From Oncomelania hupensis (lineage: Eukaryota; Mollusca; Gastropoda; Littorinimorpha; Pomatiopsidae): 64,000 nucleotides of DNA. A model generated the notes under the pieces. It worked only from the letters and a program-made list of their open reading frames with translations. It had not been told where the DNA came from and searched no databases. How positions within the stretch are numbered: the stretch's first letter is position 1; every line of letters begins with the position of its first letter. Made by a program: the position numbers and the translations under genes. Location: contig CM072513.1 of assembly GCA_036898135.1 (NCBI GenBank), forward strand, positions 13,647,022 through 13,711,021, in the 5' to 3' direction. Below are positions 1 through 11,707 of this stretch, in pieces.

Positions 1-196
1 TTAGGCGTGCCCTCTCCCCAGGCCCCAGCAAGACCAGATATGATGGCCTGATAAGTCAAACTATGGGGCACCATTGAAGACTTAAGACGGACAACTTAAC
101 TCAGCTCATGGCGGATGTTGCCATGAGCTAACATAACCTTCTAAGAAGAAGTAGAGGGAGGATGTAAGAAAAGCATAGCTTAGTTTACGTTTACGT

Positions 197-416
197 GCGC
201 CTGTGTGCGTCGGCGTGTGTGTGTGGGTGTGTGCGTGTGTGTGTGTGTGTGTGCGGGTGTGTGTGCGTGAGTGAATGCGTGTGTGTGTGTGAGTGTGTTT
301 GTGTGTGTGTGTGGTTGTGTGTGTGTGGGTGTGTGTGTGTGCGTGTATGGGTGAGTGTGTGTGTGAGTGCGTGTGTGTATGAGTGTGTTTGTGTGTGTGG
401 GTGTGGGTGTGTGTGC
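197..416. repeat. (TG)n-rich microsatellite
   Basis: An imperfect TG tract with interspersed GC and GAGTG variants. It is open in several frames only because of its repetition. Confidence 0.9.
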
Positions 417-450
417 AAAGGGGTGATGGGGTGGCAGATGGAGAAACGAT

Positions 451-668
<218 letters not shown>

Positions 669-722
669 TCAATGTTGATAGGGTCTAGCGGTCTGCTGTA
701 AGAGCCCAATCAGGACCACTGC
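669..722 (-). mobile_element. RepA 3'-end fragment, first copy
   Basis: Contains the RepA 3' core on the minus strand (GGTCT..CCGCTAGACC type foldback with GAGCCCAATCAGGACC on the plus strand). It is about 50 bp long, abuts a GATA tract, and is repeated almost exactly at 916-965. Confidence 0.75.
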
Positions 723-726
723 AAAC

Positions 727-915
<189 letters not shown>

Positions 916-968
916 TCAATGTTGATAGGGTCTAGCGGTCTGCTGTAAGAGCCCAATCAGGAACACTG
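916..968 (-). mobile_element. RepA 3'-end fragment, second copy
   Basis: Near-identical to 669-722 over about 45 bp, including the leading GTCAATGTTGATAGGGTC, so it arose by local duplication. Confidence 0.75.
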
Positions 969-1125
969 CAACAATGAAGCTGGAGCGTTTAGCCTAGCAG
1001 GCTACTATCCGTCACTGTGTGGGTAACTTGGTAAATTAATGACAAATACAGCAGCTGCGTCAATGAGACATTCACAGCTGAGGGCGGGTGGTTGGCTAGA
1101 GTGAAAGTGAGTGTTGGTGTGTGTA

Positions 1126-1185
1126 TCTAATCAAGAGAGAGAGGGGGAGAGGGGATGAGAGCGAGAGAGATAGTCTCATAGTCTG

Positions 1186-1249
<64 letters not shown>

Positions 1250-1270
1250 CCTCTCTCTCTCGCTCTCTGC
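1126..1270. repeat. (GA)n and (CT)n microsatellites
   Basis: A purine tract (about 1126-1170) followed by a long CT tract (about 1187-1270). Together they could form a GA/CT hairpin. Confidence 0.85.
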
Positions 1271-1731
1271 GTCTCTCAACCCCCCCCCTCTCCTTCCTAT
1301 ATCTTCCCCTCTCACCTGATTTAACTCTTCCAAGATCTTTCTTTCTCTACAAGGTAAAAAAGGTGCTTTCGACATCTCAATAACGCTGATGAAACGAAGA
1401 AGAATCCGGCAAGAACAACAAACCTGCAATGTTTGTCCACGGCACCAAGGTTATTAATAGCCCAATACGTTTTCCATAGCAGTAAGTTTATTAACGCCAC
1501 AATAATATATTTCGCAGCTTGTGCAACAGAAAGATTTATGAACGGAAAAATCGCCTCACCAGATCTGTAAACATCTTACAAGTAAACATCTGGTACCTGT
1601 CATCTGGAACAGCTTACACCCACCTTAAAAATAACTGGTAATACGCTACTTCCGCTAAAGCCATTCCCTGTGTTAGCTGAGCGAGCACTGGCGAGCAAGA
1701 CGCTAGACTCAAACTTTACTTCTACAAACAT

Positions 1732-2364
1732 TGTTACGTTGAAACGCGCATGATGGTGCGTGTGAAATGCGCACGATATTATGTGTGACGCGCGCGATAG
1801 ATCTGTTCATTTTATTTTGCAACGCATGCAGTAATAGAGTGTATTTACCTTTGATTTGAGTCTGCATGGTTGTTAGAAGAAGCTTTGTATAACGTTGATA
1901 ATTTTTGTTAGTCGATATTGTTGGAGAATTCTCTAGATCTGCTTTTTACTATCGATCGAAGTTTCGGGATATTTGAGAACATTCTTGGACAGAAAGAATG
2001 TTGTATGACGTAAGTCAGTGATGACGAAGTTTTATTTGATTGGTTGTAGTGGGTCATTGTGCCGTGTTCTAAATTGTTCTGGAGTATGAAGAGACTATAT
2101 AAGTGCCGCACTGTTTCAAAAAAGAGAGTTGATAGTGAGTTGGAAAGTAAAAAGTTGAGAGTGGAAAAGCGATTGAGCGATTGTATGCAGTTGTTGATGT
2201 ATGCTGAATAAAGTTAGAAAACTACATACGAAGACTTTGCCTTGTTGCTGCTGAGTGAGCAGGCTGCGTGGATAAACGAATCAGAGTTACACTTATCAGG
2301 ATTTCAACCACCGGGGCTGAATCAAATACTGATAGAAAAACACCAACATCGAATGAGTGTAACA
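1732..2364 (+). mobile_element. Solo LTR of the Gmr1-like family
   Basis: Starts TGTTACGTTGAAACG and ends GAGTGTAACA, the same termini as the LTRs of the full element at 27624-33139 in opposite orientation. It is flanked by a perfect 5-bp target duplication AACAT (1727-1731 and 2365-2369). It contains a TATATAAG promoter box near 2097 and GAATAAAG as a polyadenylation signal near 2205. No internal region remains, so it arose by LTR-LTR recombination. It is visibly diverged from the full element's LTRs, so it is older. Confidence 0.92.
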
Positions 2365-2369
2365 AACAT

Positions 2370-3035
2370 GCATCGGGACTCCTCGAAGCAGTATCCAGTA
2401 AGTCTACCTTAGTGGATCTTAAAAGAGTCCAAAGAAAGCGAAACATCACGCAGGTATTGTAAGGTAATGGTTGTTATACACAATTCATACCCACTCAAAC
2501 AACTGACCAGGGATATAGTCACAGTAAAAATTGAACATACGACGCCCAAAGTGCAAGCTCGATGCAAACCTTCATACTGTGTAGAGTCATAAACCTTTGG
2601 CCGTTTGTTTACTTCCAGCTTAAGAAAGCCCTGTTCATGGTTGGAGCCTGTTGCTGAAGCCAGACAAAAGATAGGGGGAACAGAATGCCCGTAGCAAGTA
2701 CATTGCACTAAGTGCCCATTGTAAGCACTACGATGTTGAAGTACAGAAATAAAGTGTTACAAACACAATGCCGGGCCTTAAGTATTGAGGTATTGGGGTG
2801 TAGTGCATGACAGACCAAATTCTGAGTCACAGTTAACATGTATTAGTGTACATTCAAATCCATGGCATGGGCTTTAAAGATCCTGACGCTCACGTCCTTA
2901 GGTGCCGCTGCCCTGTGGCTGTCGTGCATTCGCAGAGAAGGAAACCCGAGTTTCCCCAGCTTGGGTGAAAAATATTAGTTTTATATTTTTATGTCACTTT
3001 TAACTTTCTCATGAACATGTACAGCACTCACAGAC
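2370..3035. other. Unassigned AT-rich sequence with a SINE scrap
   Basis: No coding signal was recognised. At 2871-2903 a stretch reading GACTTTAAAGATCCTGACGC-like closely matches 5336-5368 inside the SINE at 5196-5582, so a SINE remnant sits here. Confidence 0.4.
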
Positions 3036-3039
3036 ATAC

Positions 3040-3105
3040 AAACACACACACGAACGCACACACATCCACACACACACATCCACACACACACACATCCACA
3101 CATAC
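3040..3105. repeat. (CA)n microsatellite
   Basis: Imperfect CA/ACATCC tract. It is followed by an AATAGTGGGTTTATG-containing segment that recurs inverted near 8290-8400. Confidence 0.8.
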
Positions 3106-3370
3106 GTTCAAAACTATAATAGTGGGTTTATGTTCAAAACAAGGCAAACTGGGTTCCATCCTTTCCCTTCATTACAGACCATTCCTATTCACTCAACGGA
3201 TACAATAGCCTCTTGTAAGGTTATCTGTCACAACCGTTTTCATTTTTGACAAAAACAAAAGGAGAAATTGCGCTATGAAATAGTGGGTTCATTTGATACT
3301 AGTGGGTTTTTACACATGCATATTGGACATCTGGGTTTCTGTGGAAAAACTGGGTTTATCACACACACGG
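3106..3370 (+). repeat. Interspersed repeat with GGGTTT motifs
   Basis: Contains repeated GTGGGTTT, CTGGGTTT and ACTGGGTTCC motifs next to a CA tract. The reverse complement of the same motif order, also next to a CA tract, occurs at 8290-8400. The two look like diverged copies of one unclassified repeat. Confidence 0.45.
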
Positions 3371-3608
3371 ACACAACCAAAACGTATAAATGGCCAAGGT
3401 TGCATTTGCAAGATTTTCAGTACGTGAGTGCAGTACACTGACACTTTTAGTTTAATTCAACTAATGAAACAACTTTTACTATTGCTCAGAATTTCCTCTG
3501 ATTTTGTTTTTATAATTTCAATTACACTATTTTCAGTTGATATATAGGCTACTGTATAGAATTAGAGCTGTTATTGAAGGATAGACTTTTGCCATTTACT
3601 TTAAGAAC

Positions 3609-3765
3609 TGGGCGGTAGCTCAGTGGTTAAAGCATTGAACTGAGAACCGAAAGGTCTGAGGTTGTTACAGTGTACCTCTGGATAGGTCAGTGCATGACCC
3701 TCTTTTTCTCCCCATAGCCCAAAAACTAAATTATTAGCTGGTGTCAGTAAAAATCGAAAAGAAAA
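3609..3765 (+). mobile_element. tRNA-derived SINE, degraded
   Basis: The head resembles a tRNA with an A box (TAGCTCAGTGG) and AACCGAAAGGTC; the B box is decayed. The body (CTCTTTTTCTCCCC ... GCTGGTGTCAGTAAAAATCG) matches the better preserved minus-strand SINE at 40515-40665, so both belong to one family. It is not a functional tRNA gene. Confidence 0.7.
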
Positions 3766-5195
3766 ATTCGGCATTAAGCAAACATTTTTGTCATATTTAC
3801 TTTGCTTACATTTACTTTGTATTGTATGGTTTTAAAGTTTTTTTAATTTGAATCCAGACTGGAAGATCTGCAAAAAAAAGATATCTTGTCGTTCTCAAAT
3901 GTTAACTGTGGATAATTTTTTTATGTTCAATTTATTACTTTACTTCCAGATTTAAATCAAATCATTGAAGAAAAGGCAAGAAGGAGAAAGAAGAAAAAGT
4001 ATGAGGAGTATGAAGAAGAATTAATAGAAAGAATGAGGAGAAGCGTGGAGAAAAAGCATAAAATCTCCAGAGGAAAAGAAAGAATGAGAAGGGTGGAAAA
4101 GTATACAAATCTTCATTGGAAAAGAAGAGGAATGGAAAAATAAAAAAGCAGAGAATTGGTAATGTAAAACAAACATATGAACAACATAACACAGACATAA
4201 TTTGTTAACATTTTTATTTTGAAAGTGTCTAGTAGAGCATAATTTGTATATATTATTATTACTTTTTTTATCAACTTCATATAGTTAAGTTTTACATAAA
4301 TTGTTTATGGTTTCCCGTTACGTTAATATATTCTGAATAAGGATCAATTGAGTGCAACCACTTATAGTTCGTTTTTTTTCCAGCACCTCAAAGGTATAAT
4401 AAAACCATGTGAAGAGCAGAATATTATTATATAGTCATTAGTCTTGACATTGCTTTTTGATGAACAAGAACCCCGAGAATAACATAATTATGTATTAACT
4501 TGGCAAAGAAATATAATTTGGTACTTTGCCAGATTAATCCACGCTTTCTCTTAAGTTTAAGACAGAAATCTACTACATAACAAAACGGGCCTAAAAACTA
4601 GTCTACACAATACAGAGCAGTAAATTTCCATTACTTAATGACAAGTAGCACCTCAAAAAGCTTTGAACATGATGAACACCATCAATCACTGGAAAGGCAA
4701 GTCCATATGACTCACATGCTCCTTATGGAACTCCCAATAAATAACACAAAAATGAGATGCCAGAAAAAAAAGTTAAATGATTGAAACGGTGGGTTTAAAA
4801 TGCAAAGTAATACAAGCTTTGATATTTCGATGCTCTTGACCTTGACCTCCAGCTATAAATGCACTCATGTACGATAAAATAAACTACAACAAAAGATTTT
4901 ATTATTTTGGACATCTCCAATGACCTTCACCTTGGAGCAAGGTTGACAAAATATGCATGTGCGTCTCATTGATACCTATCACGCATCAAACAAGCTGAAG
5001 TTTAGTTAATATTAATAACTTAGGATTAACAAGAAATTTTGTGGAAAATTGACATAGCTTGACTAACATTTGTTGAACCTGTGACCTTGACCTTGAAGTG
5101 TAGTCATTCAATCACTGATAATTTTCGAGGTCTCGTGTAATTAGCCACTTTAAAGTTTTGCACAGATGGAAGGCAGACAGACAGACAACATTAAC
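3766..5195. other. AT-rich sequence with nothing recognised
   Basis: No splice-flanked frame, tRNA or clear repeat was seen. A purine-rich stretch at 3965-4140 gives a spurious low-complexity frame. Confidence 0.4.
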
Positions 5196-5582
5196 TGAAG
5201 GTCCCGGGTTCAAGCCCAGGCCAGGCCATTGTGTTGTGTCCCTGGGAAAGACACTTTACTCCTGTTTTCCTTCTCCTTCAGATGAGAGTATAAACCGAGG
5301 TCTAGTCTGTGTCGCATGCATTCCATCATAACGGACTTTAAAGATCCTGACGCTCATGTCCTAGACGGGTGAGTGCCGGTAACAAGAACACACCCAGCAT
5401 GCACTTGGTCCTTCTCCTCCATCCCTGGCTGCCCAGGATTGTGCTCAGTTGTCCGGGCGTCAGACCATGCGCCCAAAGGCTGCGGGTGGCGTCTCGGGCG
5501 GTTTGAGTTAGATCCTGTATCGGCCAGCGCCTTGATCCTTAGGCTAAGGCGCCTTACAAATGACGAACATTATTATTATTTA
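5196..5582 (+). mobile_element. tRNA-derived SINE with LINE-like tail
   Basis: A B-box-like GGTTCAAGCCC is at about 5208. The central GTGTTGTGTCCCTGGGAAAG type core is followed by a 3' end GCGCCTTACAAATGACGAAC and an ATT tail at 5571-5580. That tail resembles the 3' end of the CR1/Rex1-like LINE at 23302-24406, which suggests the SINE borrows that LINE's machinery. The 5' end is uncertain. Confidence 0.7.
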
Positions 5583-5602
5583 AACATGCAATTTTTTACT
5601 AT

Positions 5603-8104
5603 TTAGGACTCATCTTGAATAGATTTGCAAACAAATTTGAATATATATTCTATATCTAAACGATTCATGGCACTTGGTTCACACCCTGGAGGACGGGGTA
5701 GCACTGATGGCAGCAACAAAGCTGATGATGGGGATGTTGTATGCATTTCGGTCTGCTGGCTTTGACGCCTTTTTCTAGCTTGTTTCTTGACTGAACCTTC
5801 CGATGAATTAGAGTCTTTAGAATCCTCATGCTGCTCTTCAGCCCTCCTGCGAACAAGTAGCAGCATCAGAACACAGGGTTTAAACAACAGAACAAATTCA
5901 GCGGCATAAGAACATTTTCAAACCAAGGTATGAGGATGGTCAAAGGGTGGGTGGTGGGCCTGGGGTGGGAGAAGGGAATGGAAGTTGAAAAGAGTAGAGG
6001 CTTGAACTGGCTCAACTACAAAAAGGGATTGACTGACAATACTGTCTACTGATTCATCAATGAAATATTATATTCTGGACTTTAATTTTCTTGTACATGA
6101 ATGTACTACTCACCCTCTTTAAAGTGTAAAAGAAACAAGCAAAACACATTTAAAGTTTAGGGGGTAGAGGTTGGGGAAAAAAGGGCACAAAAGCCCGGAG
6201 GAAGTGGGACAGCATTTTTTCCCACTAACCACTTCGACACACTAGCTACTAGCAACCAAGTTATAAAATAGTTATAGAAACTTTTATGCTTACTAGCTAC
6301 TCAGTAAATAGTAATAAATAATAATACAGGATGCTATGTACGCGCCTTTCCCCAAGGCTCAAAGCGCGGCGATCTATACCAACATACACGCTCACCTGTC
6401 TCATTTACCCTCTCACACACCAAATACACATACATCACTCAAACAGGTGGTGTAAAGGCAGGGAGATCGCTATTAGAAGACGGAAGAAAATCGAATTTTT
6501 TATTTTTGAAATTTTTATATTGACTGCATCCTGTACCATTATTGAAGGGAGGGAGGAAACCCGGATGCACGGAGAAAATCCTCGGTGACCTCAATAGTCT
6601 CGTACCTAAGTCACATACGTTCGCCCCTTGCGGGAATCGAACCCGCGACCTTCGGCATAGGAAACCGGCGACTTATCAACTGCGCCACGAGGCCACCCCA
6701 TGAAAGCACAAGTACAAAGGTTCCTCAACATGCCAAGCTCTCCTCACCTCCCCCTTTGCAATGTAGAAACAATATACCACCAACACCTTGTGTTAGCAGG
6801 TCACAGTTTGATCTGAGGCGTGGAGCTGCCAGTTGTTAACTGCTTTGCTGTGGCACCGATTTTATACAGCAATCAATGAGTGTTTTTTTCAAAGCGAACA
6901 ACAATATTATAAAATTCAATAAGTACTGACACACACCAGCTGTCACCTGATGAGTACAATGAAGGCGATGAAGATGTTGATGGTGATGGAGTGGGACGTC
7001 TTCCTTCCAAACGCCTCCTGGGTCGTTGTCGGACTACAGCGACTTCTCCGCAACCGGATAAACTCGAGGCATAACAGGATGTTCTGGGAAAAAAAGGAAT
7101 AACAGAATTTATTAAAATAATTATGCTTACTCAGAATTACAGCTAACAATTTGGGAAATGGAGTAGATGCAGATCTGAAAATGGTGCTCTAGCTATTAAT
7201 GTGGACCCCACTGCAACAACGAGACAAATGACAGGGGTCTGAGACTGTTGGAGTTTGCCAGATACAACAATTTGATACTGGCAAACACGCTTGGTCTCCA
7301 CAAAAAATCCAAATGTTAAGCAGTTTAATGCATCAATCAGTTTTCACATATATTCTATTTCCCTTCATCCAAGGAAAACAGACAGGTGAACCATAAACCA
7401 AAAGCTATAACTTATGTAGGTAACGGCAGCCAGAATTTTGTATTTTACTGTTTGTTGCAACATGTGGTTTCTTTTTAATTACATCAGAACACAAGGAAAA
7501 TACAGAAAAATATAAAAGTTGCAGTAAAATAAACGGTACACGTTAAAAGCTTATTGTTTTTTATTCTGATAACATTGCATTTTGCCTACTAAAATTGTTA
7601 TTCTGCAAAAATATTTTTAAACATTTATTTAATCAATCTACATATGAATAAAATAACACATCAATACCTCCCTTATTTACTTCTTGTACTATCTTCACTG
7701 ACCGTCTTTTTTGTAAATGAGAAAAAATGCAAGTTTTGAAAACCCCAGTGTGAACAAAGGAGACATACATTTCTCATGGTATCTGTTTCAATGTTCAAGA
7801 GACTTCACAAGACTGTTCATTAATATCAGATACAAGGACGCTTAAAATGCAGCAAATTTATTTTTGTGTTCTTCAAAAAGTAACAAACAAAAATGCAGAC
7901 CCTGTGTTGACAATCGACCACAACATCCACACGAAAATTGATATGATTTTAAAAGTACAAAAGCACACCGAAAAAGCTTGAAATTTTAACAAGGGAACAT
8001 TTTAAAGCCACATCCTGGAAGCACAAAATATAGATTAAAGAACAATTTACAGAGACAGAAGGACAAAATACAACTGAATAAAACGAAAAAACACGTACCT
8101 CCAT
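5603..8104 (-). CDS. Putative 3-exon single-pass membrane microprotein
   Basis: I do not recognise the family. Exon 1 (coding 8099-8104) is ATGGAG in a good Kozak context (GGCAAGATGG), followed by donor GTACGT. Exon 2 (6947-7083, 137 nt) has a strong polypyrimidine tract ending in CCCAG and a donor CAG/GTGACA. Exon 3 (5603-5846) has acceptor GTTCGCAG and ends at TAA. The phases match: exon 1 ends on a codon, exon 2 leaves two bases and exon 3 supplies one. The product would be 128 residues: an N-terminal hydrophobic and arginine-rich part, a short membrane segment around residues 32-47 (SITINIFIAFIVLI), then a charged tail rich in E, S, K and Q (RRAEEQHEDSKDS, KKQARKRRQSQQ). The second intron contains the SINE at 6303-6702. 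The last about 25 residues are less convincing and may be intron read-through. Introns are about 1.0 and 1.1 kb. Confidence 0.5.
6303..6702 (-). mobile_element. Full-length tRNA-derived SINE with LINE tail
   Basis: On the minus strand the head (6701-6629) folds like a tRNA: an A-box TGGCGCAGTTGATAAG, a B-box GGGTTCGATTCCC, and an anticodon loop compatible with CCT (Arg). An acceptor mismatch and a poor anticodon stem argue against a working tRNA. A body with CATCCGGGTTTCCTCCC follows. The 3' end, GCGCTTTGAGCC ... GGCGCGTACATAGC, is followed by a (TATTAT) tail at 6303-6325 and resembles the CR1/Rex1-like LINE tail at 23302-23360. It lies in an intron of the putative gene at 5603-8104. Confidence 0.8.
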
Positions 8105-8289
8105 CTTGCCAGCCGTCACGTAGCGTGTGGCGTTCCGAGTTACTTCCCCTGACAGTGCGTGTATTCGACTGGTTGACCAGCGGGAACACACATCGCGGAG
8201 TGTTAACTGGCTCAAACTCAAAGTTGACTCAACCGCAATTGTGGGTTTCTCGCTCAGACTTTGCCTATACACTTTTTTTGTTATTCCTA

Positions 8290-8475
8290 TTGCAAAGCCG
8301 GTTTAAAAAAAACTGAGTTTCAGATTTTGGAACCCAGTATTTTTTTAAACCCAGTTGCACGTAAGTGTAACCTATGCATAAACCCACTGTTATGGTTAGG
8401 TACGTACACACACACACACACACACACGCACACACACACACACACAATGAATGACGCCCAATACTGCACACACAC
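8290..8475 (-). repeat. GGGTTT repeat copy plus (CA)n
   Basis: The reverse complement carries CAGTGGGTTTATG and ACTGGGTTT motifs in the same order as 3106-3370. It is followed by a CA tract (8405-8446) and a flank AATGACGCCCAATACTG that recurs inverted at 10052-10072. Confidence 0.5.
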
Positions 8476-8499
8476 ACTCCACAAATATTCATCTAATGT

Positions 8500-9046
8500 T
8501 TCATTTTTGAGGCCACTTTAAAAGCTTTTAGTAAATAACAATTACAAAAGTTTACACAACTGACAGGAAAACGTGAATGTCGGTTATTTTTTTTCCAACA
8601 CCTTCGGAGGTTTGCTCTAAATGGCAACAATTTTTAAACTTTTAACTGCAAACAACGGAAGTTTCAAAGCACGTTTGCGTATTTATATATTACATTTAGT
8701 CCAAAAAAAAATTAACGGCAGCAAGTTTTAATTTTAGCTGACAAAAAATAACTAAGGACACGTTTTAATCACTGAAAAACTTCCAACAAAAACTATAATG
8801 CAAGCAGGTCTCAGCAAAGACCACGTTTTAGTCTTATACAAGTATTATTATTCTAGCGAAGAAAAATAAAATCCCAAATATACCAAATCCAAATATCTCA
8901 AATACACTAGAAACCTAACGTGGAGCAGCAATATAAGTTATGGAGCGTTTTCTGTGTACGCTGTATTAAATTGCTAGCGGCTCTCAGCCTGCCATTCCAG
9001 AATAAATATTCAAGAGAGCTGCTTCCTCTCAAAAGGTCAAAACGCC
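8500..9046. other. AT-rich sequence with nothing recognised
   Basis: No frame, RNA or repeat could be supported. Confidence 0.4.
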
Positions 9047-9063
9047 AGACACAGCACAATACA

Positions 9064-9869
9064 TTACATTACATAATTGTTGCTTTAGGTCCAGCGGACT
9101 CTTCCGAGCCAAATCAGGACCGGACAACCCCCAATCCGCATAAAAGATCTGCTGAAACAACCCTAGTGGGAAAACTGAATGCCCTCCACCAGCCAGTCAC
9201 TTTACAATAAAGACATCCCACGCAGGGGACGCTGAGGCTGCACTCTAATTTATCGAACCCCTGTTTACAAAAAAAAATAGAATACAAACATCATTATAAA
9301 TTATCAACAAAACATATACATATTAAATGCCTACATTGCAAAAAAATAACATCATAGGAAGCCCTAGTGACCACCTGGCAGAAAGCGTCCAATATTCCCA
9401 AGCTGATCCAACAGACCTCACACACAAACAAGGAGTCTTGCCCGGAAGAGTTTTCAAGAAAAAAGTTGGTGACTGGTCTAGCGAAGAAGAAGAAGAAGAT
9501 AGTATAGCAGATTGATAGAACAGAGCAGGACTGAGAAAGAGCAAATGAAAAAGACAGCGACAGTGGGAATTTAAAGCACTAAATTTCCAGAAAGTGGGGA
9601 TACTAAATAATAATAATTAATAGTGTGGGTGTGTATTTGTTTGTCCATATATAATCGTATCCTACATGTTGTAAAGATTTTAAACAAATATTACTTTATA
9701 CTATGTTTAATTTTTTACTTGCATTTTTATTTTTATTTTCATTTTTATTTGTTTTATTTTAGTGATCAAGTGCCTGTCATAATTCCTTGTAAGAGGTAAT
9801 AAAGATTTGTTGAATTGAATTTGAATTGAATACTATTTATACTGAAACCCCCGGCACCCCAACGGGGGT
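9064..9869 (-). mobile_element. RepA copy 1, full length, interrupted
   Basis: A non-LTR-style retroposed unit read on the minus strand. The 5' end is at about 9869 (GGGGTGCCGGGGG then TATAAATA). The 3' foldback GGTCC...GGACC is at 9088-9121, and the terminal (TGTAA)n tail ends at 9064. It is flanked by a perfect 17-bp target duplication AGACACAGCACAATACA at 9047-9063 and 9870-9886. A 225-bp insertion (9605-9829) splits it. The minus strand carries the family's small frame with the RSVGSAWEYWTLSA motif. Confidence 0.85.
9605..9829 (+). mobile_element. LINE 3'-end fragment nested in RepA
   Basis: This segment is absent from the other three RepA copies. It is bounded by a 5-bp direct repeat ATACT (9600-9604 and 9830-9834). 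It ends with CTTGTAAGAGGTAATAAAG and a (TTGAA)n-like tail. The same terminal sequence occurs inverted at 50449-50496, so it is a dispersed family, probably a 5'-truncated LINE. Confidence 0.75.
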
Positions 9870-9929
9870 AGACACAGCACAATACAAAATGACTACCAAT
9901 GTTAGAATAAATATCGTTGGGTTTTTGTT

Positions 9930-10017
9930 TATGTGTGTATGTGTGTGTATGCGGGTGTGTGTGGGGGCACACTTACACAGTGTTATCTGGACAAATCAGT
10001 GTGGGTGTGTGTGTGGG

Positions 10018-10049
<32 letters not shown>

Positions 10050-10074
10050 TGTAATATTGGGCGTCATTCACTTT
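9930..10074. repeat. (TG)n tract with conserved flanks
   Basis: The left flank ACACAGTGTTATCTGGACAA recurs inverted at 14277-14309. The right flank TATTGGGCGTCATTCAC recurs inverted at 8448-8470. The TG tract is therefore probably part of a dispersed element and not an isolated microsatellite. Confidence 0.6.
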
Positions 10075-10434
10075 GGTTTTGTATGGCGTTCAATATAATT
10101 TTTTATTGTTTTTTTCCAAGTTGGTGAAAGAAATTATGTTGCAAGTGAAAATGTCACGTCGTTTACCAAAGCCCAATATAAAGGCCAAGAAATTGTGGAT
10201 TATCTCCTCTTTTGTTGTGTTCTACGTCAATCGTTACGCTGTTGTTACAATTTCAATTACCATTTAATTAATTCATTATTCTATTTGGTCAGTCAGTGCA
10301 CACAGCAAAAAGCCAACATATAGACTTACTTAAACACATATCTGCGTCACTGAATTTATTATTAATATTAGGACTGGGTAGTATGAATTATGCCCGCCAT
10401 GAAATATGGTCTTTGCGAACGAGACAGATAGAAG

Positions 10435-10521
<87 letters not shown>

Positions 10522-10587
10522 CCGATCTTCCTTTGTCTTCAATGTATTTACAGAGAGAGAGAGAGAGTGGAAGAGAGAGAGAGAGAG

Positions 10588-10624
<37 letters not shown>

Positions 10625-10643
10625 AAGTGAAAGAGAGAGAGAA
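10435..10643. repeat. (GA)n microsatellites
   Basis: Two GA tracts (10435-10519 and 10552-10643) separated by about 30 bp of unique sequence. Confidence 0.95.
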
Positions 10644-10649
10644 ATTATG

Positions 10650-11690
10650 ATTGATGCATGACTGCAATTGTTAAATTTATTGTGCATATATTTATTTCCT
10701 GTAAAGGCGACTGTCGATTTGTATATATATGTCATGTCAAAGTTGGATAATAAAACTGTGTTGTATAGTAAAAAAAACAACAAAAAACACCCCCAAAATA
10801 AATAAATAATTTACAAAACAATTGTGTGCAGCCTATATCAAATAAACATGCATACAAAACGTTACACCAAGTGAAACACTGCTCATCGCAACTGAGTTGC
10901 TCCCCAAGACAAAAAAAAGATGATGGTAAAAAGAAAAAGGATTAAGACAATGGGATGTAGGTCATCATGATTTCAGAACTCCCATCACGCCATCGCATGT
11001 GATAAACCATAAAGAAAAGGTTGAGATGGAAATATACTCCATTCGACATCGGCTCTGTACAACTAACTACGAAATAAAGGATGGCGGTTTTGATGATTAT
11101 CACCATACATCAAATGATATTTCATAGTCCAAGCTTCGATCAACACGTGTGGCACTATCGGCTGCGAAACCGGAAAGTTAGTCCTACCTCTACAAACCAG
11201 TGATAGCGAGGATCATGGTGTTCGTAGTTTTCTAGCTGTGTGGTGAAGGTGACTCTACGCCTAAGTGGCAGGCAATTAATTATTTACGGTTTTTGTATGC
11301 ATGCAGAAGTTGTGGGACTGTTTGGTTGATGCGGTGTAATACTACAGGTATTGCAGTAAGGATACCGTACTCTGTACGCTGTCTGCGCGGACTCAGTGTG
11401 TCTTAAAATCGTCTGAATGAGTAATTTCATCGTGCCTACACGTATGAAGTACGAGAAGAGCAGGTGTTATCAATCATGTTTTCCGTCTTTCTTTTTTTTA
11501 GTTATTTTATTAGTTTTGCATTTGTTAGATAAAAATCTTTCTGTCTTCTTTCTTTCTTTTTTCTTTTTTTTAATTTCGTTCTCGTTTTCTCTGTCATTTC
11601 GCCTTACTTTCTTTCTTACAATCAACACATTTACCGGGCTACACTACTGCAGTCCTGCTTCTAATATTAATTTGTTACAGACAGGTTGGC
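10650..11690. other. Unassigned sequence
   Basis: No supported gene or repeat, apart from a T-rich stretch near 11490-11620. Confidence 0.35.
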
Positions 11691-11707
11691 GGTCACACTC
11701 ACAGACA

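Noticed and set aside
6629..6701. Functional tRNA-Arg gene
   Set aside because: A and B boxes are good, but the anticodon stem and acceptor have mismatches, no T-run terminator follows, and the sequence continues into a SINE body and LINE-like tail.
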